A stretch of DNA of 64,000 nt, taken from the NCBI GenBank assembly GCA_905176665.1, contig CAJINA010000084.1:86603-150602 (forward strand). The letters run 5' to 3'. The DNA comes from Olavius algarvensis Delta 4 endosymbiont (GTDB lineage: Bacteria > Desulfobacterota > Desulfobacteria > Desulfobacterales > CAJINA01). Both the position numbers and the translations under genes were made by a program. Each line of letters opens with the position of its first letter. Position 1 is the first letter of the stretch. The notes under the pieces are model-generated. The model had not been told where the DNA came from. It made no database searches and saw nothing but the letters and a program-made list of their open reading frames with translations. This document shows positions 1 through 9,884 of this stretch, one piece after another.

Positions 1-462
1 CTTGGCACACATGGTCACCGGGCAAATCCCGCCGGTCCAGGCCAGCACGCAGCTCTCGCAGGAACGGCAACGCTCCTCGTACCAGCCCACGGCCCGGTTG
101 GCGGACATACCGGATGTATCGACGCCCGGAAACACAGGTGTATCCGGAAACCGCTCGGCCAGGAACTGAATCCCAACGCCACAGGCCATCGACAAAATGG
201 CATCGTAGTCGCCGACCAGGTCATCCAGTGCCTCGAGATATTCCATGTCGCACTGTCTTTCAATCGTCTTGGCACCGAGTTCGATGGGATTGTCATCCAG
301 TTTGCGGGCCATCTCCAGTTCGGCGTTTAAAACCGCCACCTCTTTTTCGCCCCCGGCCAGACAGACAGCGACACACGTTCCGCACCCCACGTTGAGGACC
401 TTTTTATAGTCCTTGAGCATTGTCTTCAACTCTTCAAAGGGTTTCCGCTTGGCTACTATCAT
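1..462 (-). CDS. metV: MetV-like methylene-THF reductase partner protein, 3' end beyond window
   Basis: The reading frame begins at an ATG at 462 behind a strong AGGAGGGG site and stays open to base 1, so the C-terminus is missing (154 codons present). It resembles the MetV / 'methylene-tetrahydrofolate reductase C-terminal' family: Cys-rich segments CGTCVAVC near residue 23 and CRSCESC near residue 135, the latter followed by CPVTMC. Known MetV proteins bind an Fe-S cluster and zinc and pair with the flavoprotein MetF that reduces methylene-THF in the Wood-Ljungdahl methyl branch. It is the last visible gene of the hdrA-mvhD-hdrA-mvhD-hdrCB operon, 54 bp after hdrCB. This suggests the Hdr/MvhD proteins exchange electrons with methylene-THF reductase. 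metF would be expected just to the left of the window, but that cannot be seen. Confidence 0.85.
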   Translation of the reverse strand, partial: MIVAKRKPFEELKTMLKDYKKVLNVGCGTCVAVCLAGGEKEVAVLNAELEMARKLDDNPIELGAKTIERQCDMEYLEALDDLVGDYDAILSMACGVGIQFLAERFPDTPVFPGVDTSGMSANRAVGWYEERCRSCESCVLAWTGGICPVTMCAK

Positions 463-516
463 TTCCCCTCCTGTTATACAGATCGGTTACATTTCCGATT
501 CACGTACCGACACACC

Positions 517-1836
517 TTACATGGCCGATTCGGGATGGAATACATCGACTTCCTTGAGATCCTCTCCAAGGTATTCGCGCTCGTTGGGACCCAGGATGCC
601 CATGGACAGGCCGATCAGGGTCCACAGGTGGACGGTTTCCCACTTGTGATCATTAATCTCGCTCAGGTCGTGTACCTGGGCATGGCAGTTGTGACAGGGC
701 GTTATACAGTAGGGCGCTTTTGTCGTTAAAATCTGGTCGGCCTTCAACTTGCCATAGGCGCGCCGCTCTTCCGGAAAACCGGACTGGAGGAACCCGCCCC
801 CGCCGCCGCAGCAATAGTTATTGGACTTGTTCGGGTACATCTCAACAAAGTTTTCCTCACCGACTACGGCCTTGACTACATAGCGCAGGTCGTCGGCCAC
901 CGGATCGCCGTAGGTTTTGCGCACCAGTTGGCAGGGGTCCTGGACCGTGAACTTGATCTGGCGTTCCTTGTTCCAGTCGGAATTGACCTTGAGTCTACCA
1001 TCTCTGACCCACTCGGCATACAGCTGGATGATGCTCTTGATTTCGAAGTTATGTTCGATCTTGAATTTTTCCAGTCCGACCCGGACTGCGAAAAGTTCGT
1101 GCCCTCACTCGGTGTTGAGCCAGACCTTACACCCCAGATCATCCACCGCTTTGGCTTTGGTCCGCACAATCTTTTCCCAGTTTTCATTGTCGGCCATGAA
1201 CATGCAATAATTCTCGGCGGCCCACCCCTTGGTTCCATAGGTCCAGTCGGCACCCACCTCGTGCAGGATCTTCCACAGCGGTACCATCTCATCCGGTTCC
1301 GTCACCGGTTCGCGGGAGTTCTGGTTCAAGAAAAACTCGGCACCTTTTTTATTGATCGGCGCCTGCATCTCAGCAAATTCCGGCTGGGACTCCTGGTACT
1401 CCTCCAGAACGTCCTCGACCACAAACTGAAAATCCTCTTCCGAAGCGCCCATGGCGCTGCAGGTGTCGTTTCTCAGGGCCATGTCGCAGGAGCCCACGAT
1501 CCCCTTGGGTCGCTCTTCTCTGGGAATCATAGCGCGGGCGTTGAATACCAGCTGGGGGATGTTGATTTTCATGGGACAGACATAAATGCAGCGCATGCAC
1601 ATGCTGCACCACCATTTCCAATCGGATTTAAGAATCTCCTCGTCCATGCCCAGGGCCGCCATGCGCAGAAATTTACGCGGATCCATGCCCGCAAGACCGG
1701 ACGCCGGGCAGCCGGAAGAGCAGGCCCCGCAGGTCAGGCACAGATTCAGGTTCCCGCCGTCGGGCAGGATCTCCTTGACCTTGTCCAGGAATACACTCTT
1801 CTTTTTTCCTCCAAGTTTGATTGCTTCGTCAGCCAT
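517..1836 (-). CDS. HdrC-HdrB-like fused Fe-S oxidoreductase, selenoprotein (Sec244)
   Basis: A 439-residue protein read through one in-frame TGA (1105-1107). Residues about 33-100 hold two ferredoxin-type clusters (CLTCGACSSGCP and CSMCMRCIYVCP), the HdrC part. Then come two CCG-type domains as in HdrB/HdrD. The second is intact (CCGGGGG near residue 340 and CHNC near residue 378). In the first, the TGA lies in TE-U-GHE, where relatives read ECGH. Both sides of the TGA share one frame with uninterrupted homology, and a SECIS-like hairpin follows at once, so Sec insertion is far more likely than a nonsense mutation. The start at 1836 has a GGAG site. In heterodisulfide reductases these domains carry electrons to a disulfide or similar acceptor. 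Here the neighbours point to coupling with MetV/MetF. A premature stop giving a 243-residue HdrC-only protein is the alternative. Confidence 0.88.
1067..1094 (-). promoter_or_regulatory. bacterial SECIS-like hairpin of hdrCB
   Basis: Beginning 16 nt after the TGA (1105-1107) the mRNA can form a perfect 7-bp stem, CAGTCCG/CGGACTG, closed by a GGU triloop. An outer UUUUC/GAAAA helix extends it, separated by one bulged G. The apical GGU and distance from UGA fit the bacterial SECIS model, in which SelB binds a G-containing apical loop about 20-25 nt after UGA. Confidence 0.75.
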
Positions 1837-1862
1837 AATATACTCCGTCTTTAAATTTATAC

Positions 1863-2273
1863 TTATTTATTCAACGGGTTGGGCCCCAATTCCAGAATAT
1901 GCTCGGTCATTTCCTTGGCATACGCTGCGAAGGTGGGGCCTTCACCGGAAGATAGATTATACATCCGCACCCGCTCGCCTTCAATACCCACCTCGGCGAG
2001 GAGCCGGTTCGCGTGGTTCACCCTTTCACGGGCCCTGAAATTGCCCGCGTTGTAGTGGCAAGCACCCTCCAGGCAACCGACGACATAGACACCATCGGCG
2101 CCTTTCTGGATGGCGCGCAACAGATACATCAGATCAACCTTGCCGGAACAGGGCACCCGGATAATTTTAACATTCGAAGGATAGTCGAGCCTCATGGAAC
2201 CTGCCAGGTCCGCGGCGGAATACCCTCAGTATTCACAACAAAATGAAATGATCGTGGGTTCGAAATCAGCCAT
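1863..2273 (-). CDS. MvhD-like Fe-S protein, selenoprotein (Sec16, Cys67)
   Basis: A 136-residue MvhD/FrhD-type [2Fe-2S] protein (methyl-viologen-reducing hydrogenase delta-subunit family) that passes electrons to HdrA. The frame starts at ATG 2273-2271, overlapping the stop of the upstream hdrA by one base (TAATG), so translation is probably coupled. An in-frame TGA (2226-2228) replaces the second Cys of the family motif: FCCEY-U-GYSAADLAG. The other conserved Cys positions are present: PCSG (42) and VVGCLEGACHY (67 and 72). The C-terminal half (HILELGP) is typical of the family. An annotation pipeline would call only the piece from 2195, losing the first metal-ligand motif. A second MvhD (5326-6075) has the reverse Cys/Sec pattern. 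Confidence 0.87.
2196..2211 (-). promoter_or_regulatory. bacterial SECIS-like hairpin of the Sec16 mvhD
   Basis: Fourteen nt after TGA 2226-2228 the mRNA reads GGACCU-GGC-AGGUUCC. This forms a 6-bp stem with a single bulged U on the 3' side and a GGC apical loop. A bulged U and a GG-starting loop are also features of the E. coli fdhF SECIS. It is shorter than the other hairpins in this operon. Confidence 0.65.
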
Positions 2274-5200
2274 TACATTCCTCCTGCCAGCAACGCGTCA
2301 ATTTTACATGCGATCTGGTCATCTTCATAGAATCCCAACTGGATGGTCTGCCGCGGGCAAACACCAGCGCAGGCGCCGCATCCGTGGCATAGGGCCTCGT
2401 CTATCTGAATCTCTTTGGTTTCCGTGTTAAAAACCGGTACATCATAAGGACACGTCCGCACACAGGTCAAGCATTTTACGCAGTATTCCGTATCCACATT
2501 GGCCGTTATGGCCGAAAGTTTAATTTCCGGCCGGGCCAGGAAGGTTACCGCCCGCGAAGCGGCGGCCTGGGCCTGGGAGATGGTCTCGGATATTAGCTTG
2601 GGTCCGTGGGCCGTACCGCAAAGGAAAATCCCTTCCCCGGGCATGTCGACCGGCCGCAGTTTCACGTGGGCTTCAATAAAGTACCCTTCCTGGTTGGCAT
2701 TCAGCTTCATGATACTGCTGAGATCGGCGGTGTCCGCGGCCCGCATGCCGGCACTCAGGGTTAACAGGTCCGCACAGATTTCAACATCCTGTTGCAGCAC
2801 ATGGTCCCGGGTCGTCACCAGGACGCCTTCGGAAGCTGCTTTTGCCACCGGAGGGTTGTCGGCATCGTAGCGCATAAAAATCACACCCTGATCCCGGGCT
2901 TCGGTATAATAATCTTCCAGTAAGCCATAGGTCCGTATATCGCGGTAAAGGACAAACACCTGGGTTTCAGGGCGCAGTTTTTTGATGTGCAGGGCATTTT
3001 TCACGGCGTTTTGACAGCAAATCCGCGAACATTCCTGCATCTCTTCGCACCGCGATCCGACACACTGGATCATGACGACCGTATCTAGATCGGCGGCTCC
3101 TTGCGCTTCCAGTCGATCAGCCAAGCCGACCTGAGTGACAACACGGTCATCTTCACCGTAGAGGTACTCCTTGGGCTGGTATTCAATCGCACCCGTGGCC
3201 ACGATGATCACCCCGTGATCGATATCCCGCTTTTCACCGGTTGTGCCTACGGCTACTTCGGTTTTAAAATTGCCCTTGTAGCCACCAAAGCCCGTTACGG
3301 TGGTTCCGGTCAGCACCTCAATCCGGGCATGGCCATTGACTTCGTCCGCCAGTGTCCCGACGTAGGCGCCAACGTCACCGCCCTCGATGGTGTGATGCAG
3401 GTTGCGGGAAAAACCTCCCAGTTGGGTATCTTTTTCGATCAGCACCGCCTCGAAATCCTGCTTGCCCAGGTTCAGAGCGGCGTTCATGCCGGCCACTCCG
3501 CCGCCGATCACCAGCGCTTTCTGGTTGACGGGAATGACCTTGGCCGACAGCGGTTTCAAGGTGCCGGCGCGGGCCACCGCCATGCGGACCAGGTCCTTGG
3601 CTTTGCGGGTAGCCAGATCCGGACTCTTGGAGTGGATCCAGGAATTCTGGTTCCGGATGTTGGCCATTTCAAACAGATACTTGTTCAAGCCGCAGGCCTC
3701 TAAAGTTTCCATAAACATCGGTTCGTGGGTCTTGGGGCTGCAGGAGGCGACCACCACCCGATTCAAATTGTGTTCGGTGATCATCTCCTTCATCTTTTCC
3801 TGGGTATCCTGGCTGCAGGTAAACAGGTTGGCGTCCGTGAAGACCACCCCGGGCAATTCAGCCGCATACTGCTGGACCGCCGGCACATCTACCACCCCGC
3901 CGATGTTGATCCCGCAGTTGCAGACAAACACACCGATCCGCGCATCTTGACCGGCCACGTCCATTTCCTCGGGCACGACCACTTCCGGTATATCTTGGCC
4001 CCGGGCGGCGGCCAGTTCCGATCCCGCCAGGCACGCAGCGGCACTGGCTTCCGTGACCGAGCCGGGAATATCCTTGGGCCCCTGGAACACACCGCAGGTG
4101 TAGATGCCTGGTTTGGACGTCTCAACCGGGGCAAACGGATCGGTTTTGGCAAAGTTGTATTTATTCAGGTCAATGTCCAGTTTCTTGGCCAGATCCACGG
4201 CAGTGTCGGGAATGGTCAGTCCGACCGACAGAACCACCATGGAGAAGGTCTCTTCTTTCATCTCGCCGCTCTCATCGGCATAGCGCACGCTGAGGTCACC
4301 GGTATCCTGAATTTCATTGATTGTGTGGACCCGCGCTTCCACGAAGCGGATCCCCTCCCGGTCACGGGCCCGGAGACAATACTTCTCATAGTCCTTGCCG
4401 AAGGTCCGCATGTCCATGTTGAAGACCGCGCAGTCCAGATCCCCGTGAATGTGCTCCTTGGCGATCATGGCTTCCTTGGCGGCATACATGCAACAGACTG
4501 AAGAGCAATAGCCGTTGCCGCAGCGGTTGGTATCCCGGGAACCGACACACTGCAGCCAGGCGATGCTCTTGGGCTCTTCCCGGTCGAGCGGCCGCATAAC
4601 ATGACCGAAATAGGGCCCTCCGGCAGACAGAATCCGTTCGAACCCTTCACTGGTCACTACGTTAGGATATTTTCCGTAGCCGAGATAATCCAGGCCGGAC
4701 GGATCAAACCCCTTGGTGCCGGGCGACAGGATCACCGAGCCCACCGTGACCTCGGTTTCACGCTCCACGTCGTCGTACCGGATCGCTTTGGCCATGCAGA
4801 CGTTTTCACACAGGCCGCAGCCCACGCAGGCGTCCTTGTCGATGGCATAGGCCAGCGGTACGGCCTGGGCATACTCGATGTAGGTAGCCCGCTGGTCATT
4901 CATCCCCTTGTTGATCTGGTTAACCGCCGAAGCAGGACAGTTGCGGGCACAGTCGCCGCAACCGGTACACACGCCCGAATCGATGAACCGGGGGTTGTTG
5001 GTCAGGGTGACGGAAAAGTTTCCGGGATCCCCTGCAATATCCTTGACTTCACTGTTGGTAATCAGGTTGATGTTCATGTGCCGGCCGACCTCGACCAGTT
5101 TCGGTGAGATCACTCACATAGTACAGTCGTTGGTCGGGAAGGTCTTGTCCAGCCGGGCCATCAGTCCCCCGATGGTCGGCCCCTTTTCTACCAGGTAGAC

Positions 5201-5290
5201 GTTGTAATCTGAATTTGCCAGATCCAGGGCGGCCTGCATACCCGCTATGCCGGTACCCACAACCATAACTGATCCACTCGTGTTACTCAT
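2273..5290 (-). CDS. hdrA: HdrA-like FAD/Fe-S electron-transfer subunit, selenoprotein (Sec59)
   Basis: A 1005-residue HdrA read through TGA 5114-5116. It starts at ATG 5290 with a GGGAGGA site. Residues about 8-40 are an N-terminal dinucleotide-binding motif ([15 protein letters not shown]). The TGA falls in [20 protein letters not shown], where HdrA has a conserved Cys. Ferredoxin clusters follow ([24 protein letters not shown]). A CSSVCCMY motif, a second Rossmann-type domain ([17 protein letters not shown]) and a C-terminal ferredoxin pair ([24 protein letters not shown]) complete it. This layout is a duplicated, full-length HdrA2-like form, about 350 residues longer than a methanogen HdrA. 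HdrA is the flavin-based bifurcating subunit in characterised complexes. It lies between two mvhD genes, the downstream one translationally coupled. Confidence 0.9.
5081..5098 (-). promoter_or_regulatory. bacterial SECIS-like hairpin of hdrA (Sec59)
   Basis: Fifteen nt after TGA 5114-5116 the mRNA can fold CUGGUCG-AGGU-CGGCCGG: a 7-bp stem with two G-U wobbles and an AGGU loop. The same stem and its flanks recur without a base change after the TGA of the other hdrA (8947-8964), although codons upstream of the two TGAs differ at synonymous sites. Confidence 0.72.
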
Positions 5291-5325
5291 TGTTCCTCCC
5301 TCTATTCACAGTCATTTTCCAATGA

Positions 5326-6075
5326 CTATAGTGCTACGAATACGGGTTTGCTGTCTTCCATGCCGGTGAATTCAACCTGGTTGGTCTTCTCCAGGTCAGC
5401 CAGCAGGTAGGAAATTCTCAGTAGATCCAGGCCAATTTCCCGACTGATGTCCCGTACGGACTTGCAGCCCTTTTTGATGGCCAGAAATATCATGCTCTTT
5501 TGAAATTCACGCTCCAGTTCCTTGAAAAGCGCGGTTTCATACTGGTCCACATCCCACTTGCGTCCGTAGACATCCCCGTTAGCGGTAATCTTTACTTCTT
5601 TCCCCACCAGCCAGCGGATGGCCGGATTGTTGACCGTCATATCGGCGGCCTCCAGGGCCATTTCCAGGGCGACTGTGTCCAGGGGGCCCTGTTCTTTTAC
5701 CGCTGCAATGGTATCCGTGGCAATCTCTACGAAGCGCTGGGCTTCGGCTGAGGATACCCAGGCCAATTGCAGCCGGTCGGCGCCGATCCCGGCCATATCA
5801 AGCAGTTTTTTGGTAAGAACGATCTTTTTCTCGGCCTGTACATTACCTTCCAGGTAATGGCAATCACCGAAATGTCACCCGGACACCAAAACGCCGTCAC
5901 ACCCCTGTTTAAATGCTTTGATGATGAATCCCGGGTCAACCCGACCGGAGCACATGACCCTTACGGTTCTCAGGTTGGATGGATACTGCAGCCGGGAGAC
6001 ACCCGCCAGGTCGGCCCCGGCATAGGCACACCAGTTACATAGAAACGCTGCGATCTTAGGCTCGAAATCACCCAT
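5326..6075 (-). CDS. MvhD-like Fe-S protein, selenoprotein (Cys16, Sec67), with C-terminal extension
   Basis: A 249-residue protein read through TGA 5875-5877. It starts at ATG 6075 behind GAGGAT. The N-terminus carries the MvhD motif with ordinary cysteines (FLCNWCAYAGADLAG, Cys13 and Cys16). The TGA is residue 67 in LVSG-U-HFGDCHYLEGN, where most MvhD proteins have Cys (GCHPGDCHY). The family domain ends near residue 140. The remaining roughly 110 residues form a helical region ending in a winged-helix-like stretch (SVRDISREIGLDLLRISYLLADLE) that I cannot name. Conventional gene calling would split it into a 66-residue and a 156-residue protein. It sits 36 bp upstream of the second hdrA and 64 bp downstream of the first, so each hdrA is followed by its own mvhD. 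Confidence 0.88.
5841..5859 (-). promoter_or_regulatory. bacterial SECIS-like hairpin of the Sec67 mvhD
   Basis: Fifteen nt after TGA 5875-5877 lies a perfect 8-bp stem, CAUUACCU/AGGUAAUG, with a GGA loop. This is the cleanest hairpin of the set. Its position and G-containing loop fit a bacterial SECIS. Confidence 0.77.
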
Positions 6076-6138
6076 GTTCTTATCCTCTATCTTATTGTTA
6101 TATCCTGACGTTCAGTAACAAATCGTTTAACTTTCATT

Positions 6139-9100
6139 TTAGACAACGGCATTTACCGCGGCTTCAATTTGCTCGTTCTTGAAATGGAGCATATCGATGG
6201 CCAGCTGCGGGCAGGACGAGGCGCACAGGCCGCAGCCCTTGCAGGAAGCGGAAATATTACGGGCCCGGTAGCCTTTGCCCTCGACTTCATCGAGGACGAT
6301 GGCCCCGAAGGCGCACACCTCGGTGCACAGGCCGCAGCCAATGCACTTTTCGGTGTCTACCATGGATACCAACGGCGAAATACTGATGGAAGCCTTGGAC
6401 AGGACCGTGGCGGCGCGGCTGGCCGCGGCCTGGGCCTGGGCAATGCTCTCATCCAGAGATTTCGGGTAATGTGCCAATCCGCACAGGAAGATGCCGTCCG
6501 TGGCGCATTCCACCGGCCTGAGCTTGGCGTGGGCCTCCATGAAAAAGTTCTCGGAATTCAACGGCAGCTTGTAGAGGCTCGCCAGCTTGCCGTTGTCGGC
6601 CGGCTTGATCGCGGTGGCCAGATTCACGAGATCGGCCTTGATCAACAGATCCCGCTGTAGGACCGGATCGAACACCTTCACATCCAGGCCATCCGCTGTT
6701 TCCGTGACTTCCGGTTTGCGCTCCAGATTGAAGCGAATGAAAATGATCCCCAGTTCCCGGGCTTGCTTGTAGAGCGCTTCGCGTTCGCCGTAAGTCCGGA
6801 TGTCCCGGTACAATATAAAGACATTCTTGTCCGGGTCGGCCTGTTTGATGGCAATGGCCTGCAGAATGGATCCCGTACAGCAGATCCGGGAGCAGTAGGG
6901 CCGCTGATCCTCCCGGGAGCCCACACACTGGATGAACACGACCGTCCGGGCATCCTTGAGTTTTTCAGGGTGATGCTCAAGGTCGTGCCAGCGGGAAACC
7001 CGATCATTTTGGCCATAAAGGTACTCGGTCGTGTCGGTGGCCTCACCGCCGGTGGCCATGATGATCCCGCCATGGGCTATCGTCTGGGAAGAACCGTTGG
7101 TAGAGACCTGGGTCTCGAAATTACCCACGAACCCGGTAGCGTCCGTCACCTCGGAATCCAGCAGCACCGTAACGTCCGGATGTTTTTCCACCCTGGCAAT
7201 CATGTCATCGAGAACCGGCTGGACGGCCTGTCCCTTCCAGGTTTGGGTCAGATCCCGGGCCTGGCCGCCAATGGCGGAGGAACGTTCGACGATGGTCGCC
7301 GGAAACCCCTGTTCTGCCAGGCTGAGGGCCGCGGTCATACCGGCCGCCCCGCCGCCGATGACCAGGGCGGACTTGTTGACCTCCACGGTGACATCGCTGA
7401 TGGGATCGAGCAAAGCCGCCCGGGCAACCGCCATCCGCACGAGATCCTTGGACTTGTCGGTGGCCTTGTCTTTTTCATTGGCATGTACCCAGGTACACTG
7501 GTTGCGGATATTGGCCATTTCAAAGAGATACGAGTTGAGCCCGGCATTGCGCACGGTTTCCTGGAACAGCGGTTCGTGGGTCCGCGGCGTACAGGCAGCC
7601 ACGACAATGCGGTTGAGCTTCTGTTCTTTGATGACCTCAACCATCTTCTCCTGGGTATCCTGGGAACAGGAAAAAAGATTCTCTTCCACGTAAGCCACCC
7701 CGGGCAAACTCCGGGCGTATTCGGCAATAGCCGGCACATCCGCGATGCCGCCGATGTTGGTACCGCAATTGCAGACAAATACACCGATGCGGTTTTCCTG
7801 GCCCTCAACAGAGATCTCTTCGGGAAGTGTCTTCTCTTTGACCAGTTCGTCTCTGACCGCAGACAGGGTCATGCCGGCCCGGCAGGCAGCCGAACTGGCT
7901 TCCATAATGGACTCAGGGATGTCCTTGGGCCCCTGGAAGGCACCGCAGACATAGATGCCCTCCCGTGAGGTCGCTACCGGATCGACCGCGGCTGTCTCGC
8001 AGAAATTGCCGGCGGAAAGATCCAGATCCAGCCGCTGGGCCAGGTTGATGATCTCCGGTGAGATTTCAACGCCCACGGAAAGGACAATCATGTCGAATAT
8101 TTCGGTAGCAATCTCGCCTTCAGGCGTCACATAGCGAACCTCCAGGTCGTCGCTGCCGTCCACGGGGTCAACCGTGTGCACTCGGCTGTTGACGAACCGC
8201 ACCCCTTTGTCCTTGGCATTGTTATAGAATTTTTCAAATTCCTTACCGTGGGTGCGCGTATCCATGTAAAAGATGGCGCAGTCCAGGGCGTCACCGGCAT
8301 GCTCCTTGGCGATCACGGCCTCTTTGATGGAGTACATGCAGCAGACCGAAGAACAATAGGCATTGTCACACTTGTTCAGGTCCCGCGAGCCCACACACTG
8401 GAACCAGGCGATTTTTTTTGGTTCCTTGTCGTCCGAACGTCGGGTGAGGTGGCCGCCCGTGGGGCCCGTAGCCGCCAGGATACGCTCCATCTCGATGGAG
8501 GTAATCACATTGGGCAGGGAAGCATAGCTGTAATTATCAAAACGGGAGGGATCGAACGGCTTAAAACCGGGGGAGAGGATCACCGCGCCGACATCGAGGA
8601 CCGCGGTGGTGGGCTTCTGTTCGAAATCAACCGCTTCCGTGGGACAGAGTTTTTTACAGGCGCCGCATTTGCCGTTCTTCTGAAAATAAATACAGGTCTG
8701 ATCATCAATGGCGTATTTCAATGGCACGGCCTGGGCATATTCCACGTAGGCGGATTTGCGCTTGGCCAGCCCCGTGTTGTAGGGGTCGGTTACCTTCTTG
8801 GGGCACTTTTCAGCGCAAAGGCCGCAGGCGATACATTTCTCTTCGTCAATATACCTGGGCTGGCTGGTAATTTCGACCTGGAAATTTCCGGCCGTCCCCT
8901 TAATTTTACCTATTTCACTGAGCGTTTTCAGCTCGATGTTCAAATGCCGGCCGACCTCGACCAGTTTCGGTGAAATAATTCACATGGCACAGTCATTGGT
9001 GGGAAACGTCTTGTCCAGCTGGGACATGACCCCGCCAATGGACGGTCCTTTTTCAATCAGATACACATAGTACCCTGAATCTGCCAGATCCAGGGCCGCC

Positions 9101-9168
9101 TGCATACCGGCAATCCCGCCACCGGCAACAACAACCGATCCAATCGGCCTATCACTCTTTTTTCCCAT
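6139..9168 (-). CDS. hdrA: HdrA-like FAD/Fe-S electron-transfer subunit, selenoprotein (Sec63)
   Basis: A 1009-residue paralogue of the 2273-5290 HdrA and the first gene of the operon. It starts at ATG 9168 with AGGAGTAAGG. TGA 8980-8982 is residue 63 in [20 protein letters not shown]. The domain order matches its paralogue. An N-terminal FAD-binding motif ([16 protein letters not shown]) comes first. Ferredoxin clusters follow; the first is [12 protein letters not shown] and the second atypical, [18 protein letters not shown], with a long insertion between its first Cys residues. Next come CSSVCCMY, a second Rossmann motif ([15 protein letters not shown]) and a C-terminal 2x[4Fe-4S] ([23 protein letters not shown]). 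Two non-identical HdrA copies suggest a heteromeric dimer or two electron branches. The upstream 700-bp gap probably holds the operon promoter. Confidence 0.9.
8947..8964 (-). promoter_or_regulatory. bacterial SECIS-like hairpin of hdrA (Sec63)
   Basis: Identical in sequence and spacing to the hairpin of the other hdrA. It starts 15 nt after TGA 8980-8982 and folds as a 7-bp stem with an AGGU loop. The identity includes third codon positions. Confidence 0.72.
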
Positions 9169-9884
9169 GCCCTTACTCCTGTGTGTCAGAAAAGTATGGT
9201 TTATCTTAAAAACCGAGCACTGCTAACTACCTATTATTTTTATCAACATTTCAAAACGCTATCAGGTGCCCGCTGTCTCCCATGCCTACCGTCCGTGCGG
9301 TCAAATACGTACCAGACCTTAATAAGGGGCTGGTGAGCCGCCCCCCTAAAGTGACCTAAATTTTAACCATTTGAATACGTTTAGTAATTCGAGGGAGAAA
9401 ATTCGGACCCGGCGGATAACCGGATGGACAGGGGCATTTGCAAAGGGTCTCATAAAACGTTTTCTGGCCTGATCCTCACGTTGAACGCTAACTGCCTGCA
9501 GCCTGCCTGGAAAAGTCGGCTAAGCTTAGAATCTAGTTCACTGCTACCGCCCGGAACAGACATTTCTTAGGGCGATGGCAGCAGATGTTTACTAAAATGT
9601 GCCAAAATGGCACCATTTATATAGGATGGAACCAATGCACAGGGGTCCGTATAGTCTAGGGCTATAATTTAGTCAACCCCCTTGTTTGATGAAAAGCATG
9701 ACCGTATTCTCGACCGTTTTGGTCGACTTTGAGCCTGCCAGGACAGGGCACATTACCAATCCAACAAACTGTAGATATTGTATGTTTATTATAAGGCCGG
9801 TTTGGTCCGCAATTGGCGGATAGGGGCGGGCGTCTCGGCCCTACTCTGGAGGACAATCGAGCCGCTGTAGCCGGGCTTCCGGGA
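9169..9884. other. 716-bp non-coding gap upstream of the hdr operon
   Basis: No frame here has a plausible start, ribosome site and protein-like composition. The part next to 9168 is AT-rich (about 9200-9260) and likely carries the hdr operon promoter, but I could not fix convincing -35/-10 boxes. The stretch near 9885 is downstream of the parvulin gene stop. No tRNA, riboswitch or terminator was recognised. Confidence 0.5.

Noticed and set aside
928..1854. A long plus-strand open frame (308 codons) across hdrCB
   Set aside because: It is antisense to a gene with strong Fe-S motifs, has no ribosome site, and its peptide lacks any recognisable pattern. It arises from codon bias of the real gene.
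6763..7968. A 401-codon plus-strand open frame inside hdrA
   Set aside because: Antisense shadow of the hdrA second half; no start signal and His/Gly-rich composition typical of a reverse-frame artefact.
1105..8982. Reading the TGA codons of the hdr operon as nonsense mutations or sequencing errors
   Set aside because: Five independent errors, each in frame, each at a conserved Cys codon, each followed by a GG-loop hairpin, are not credible; no frame change or other damage accompanies any of them.
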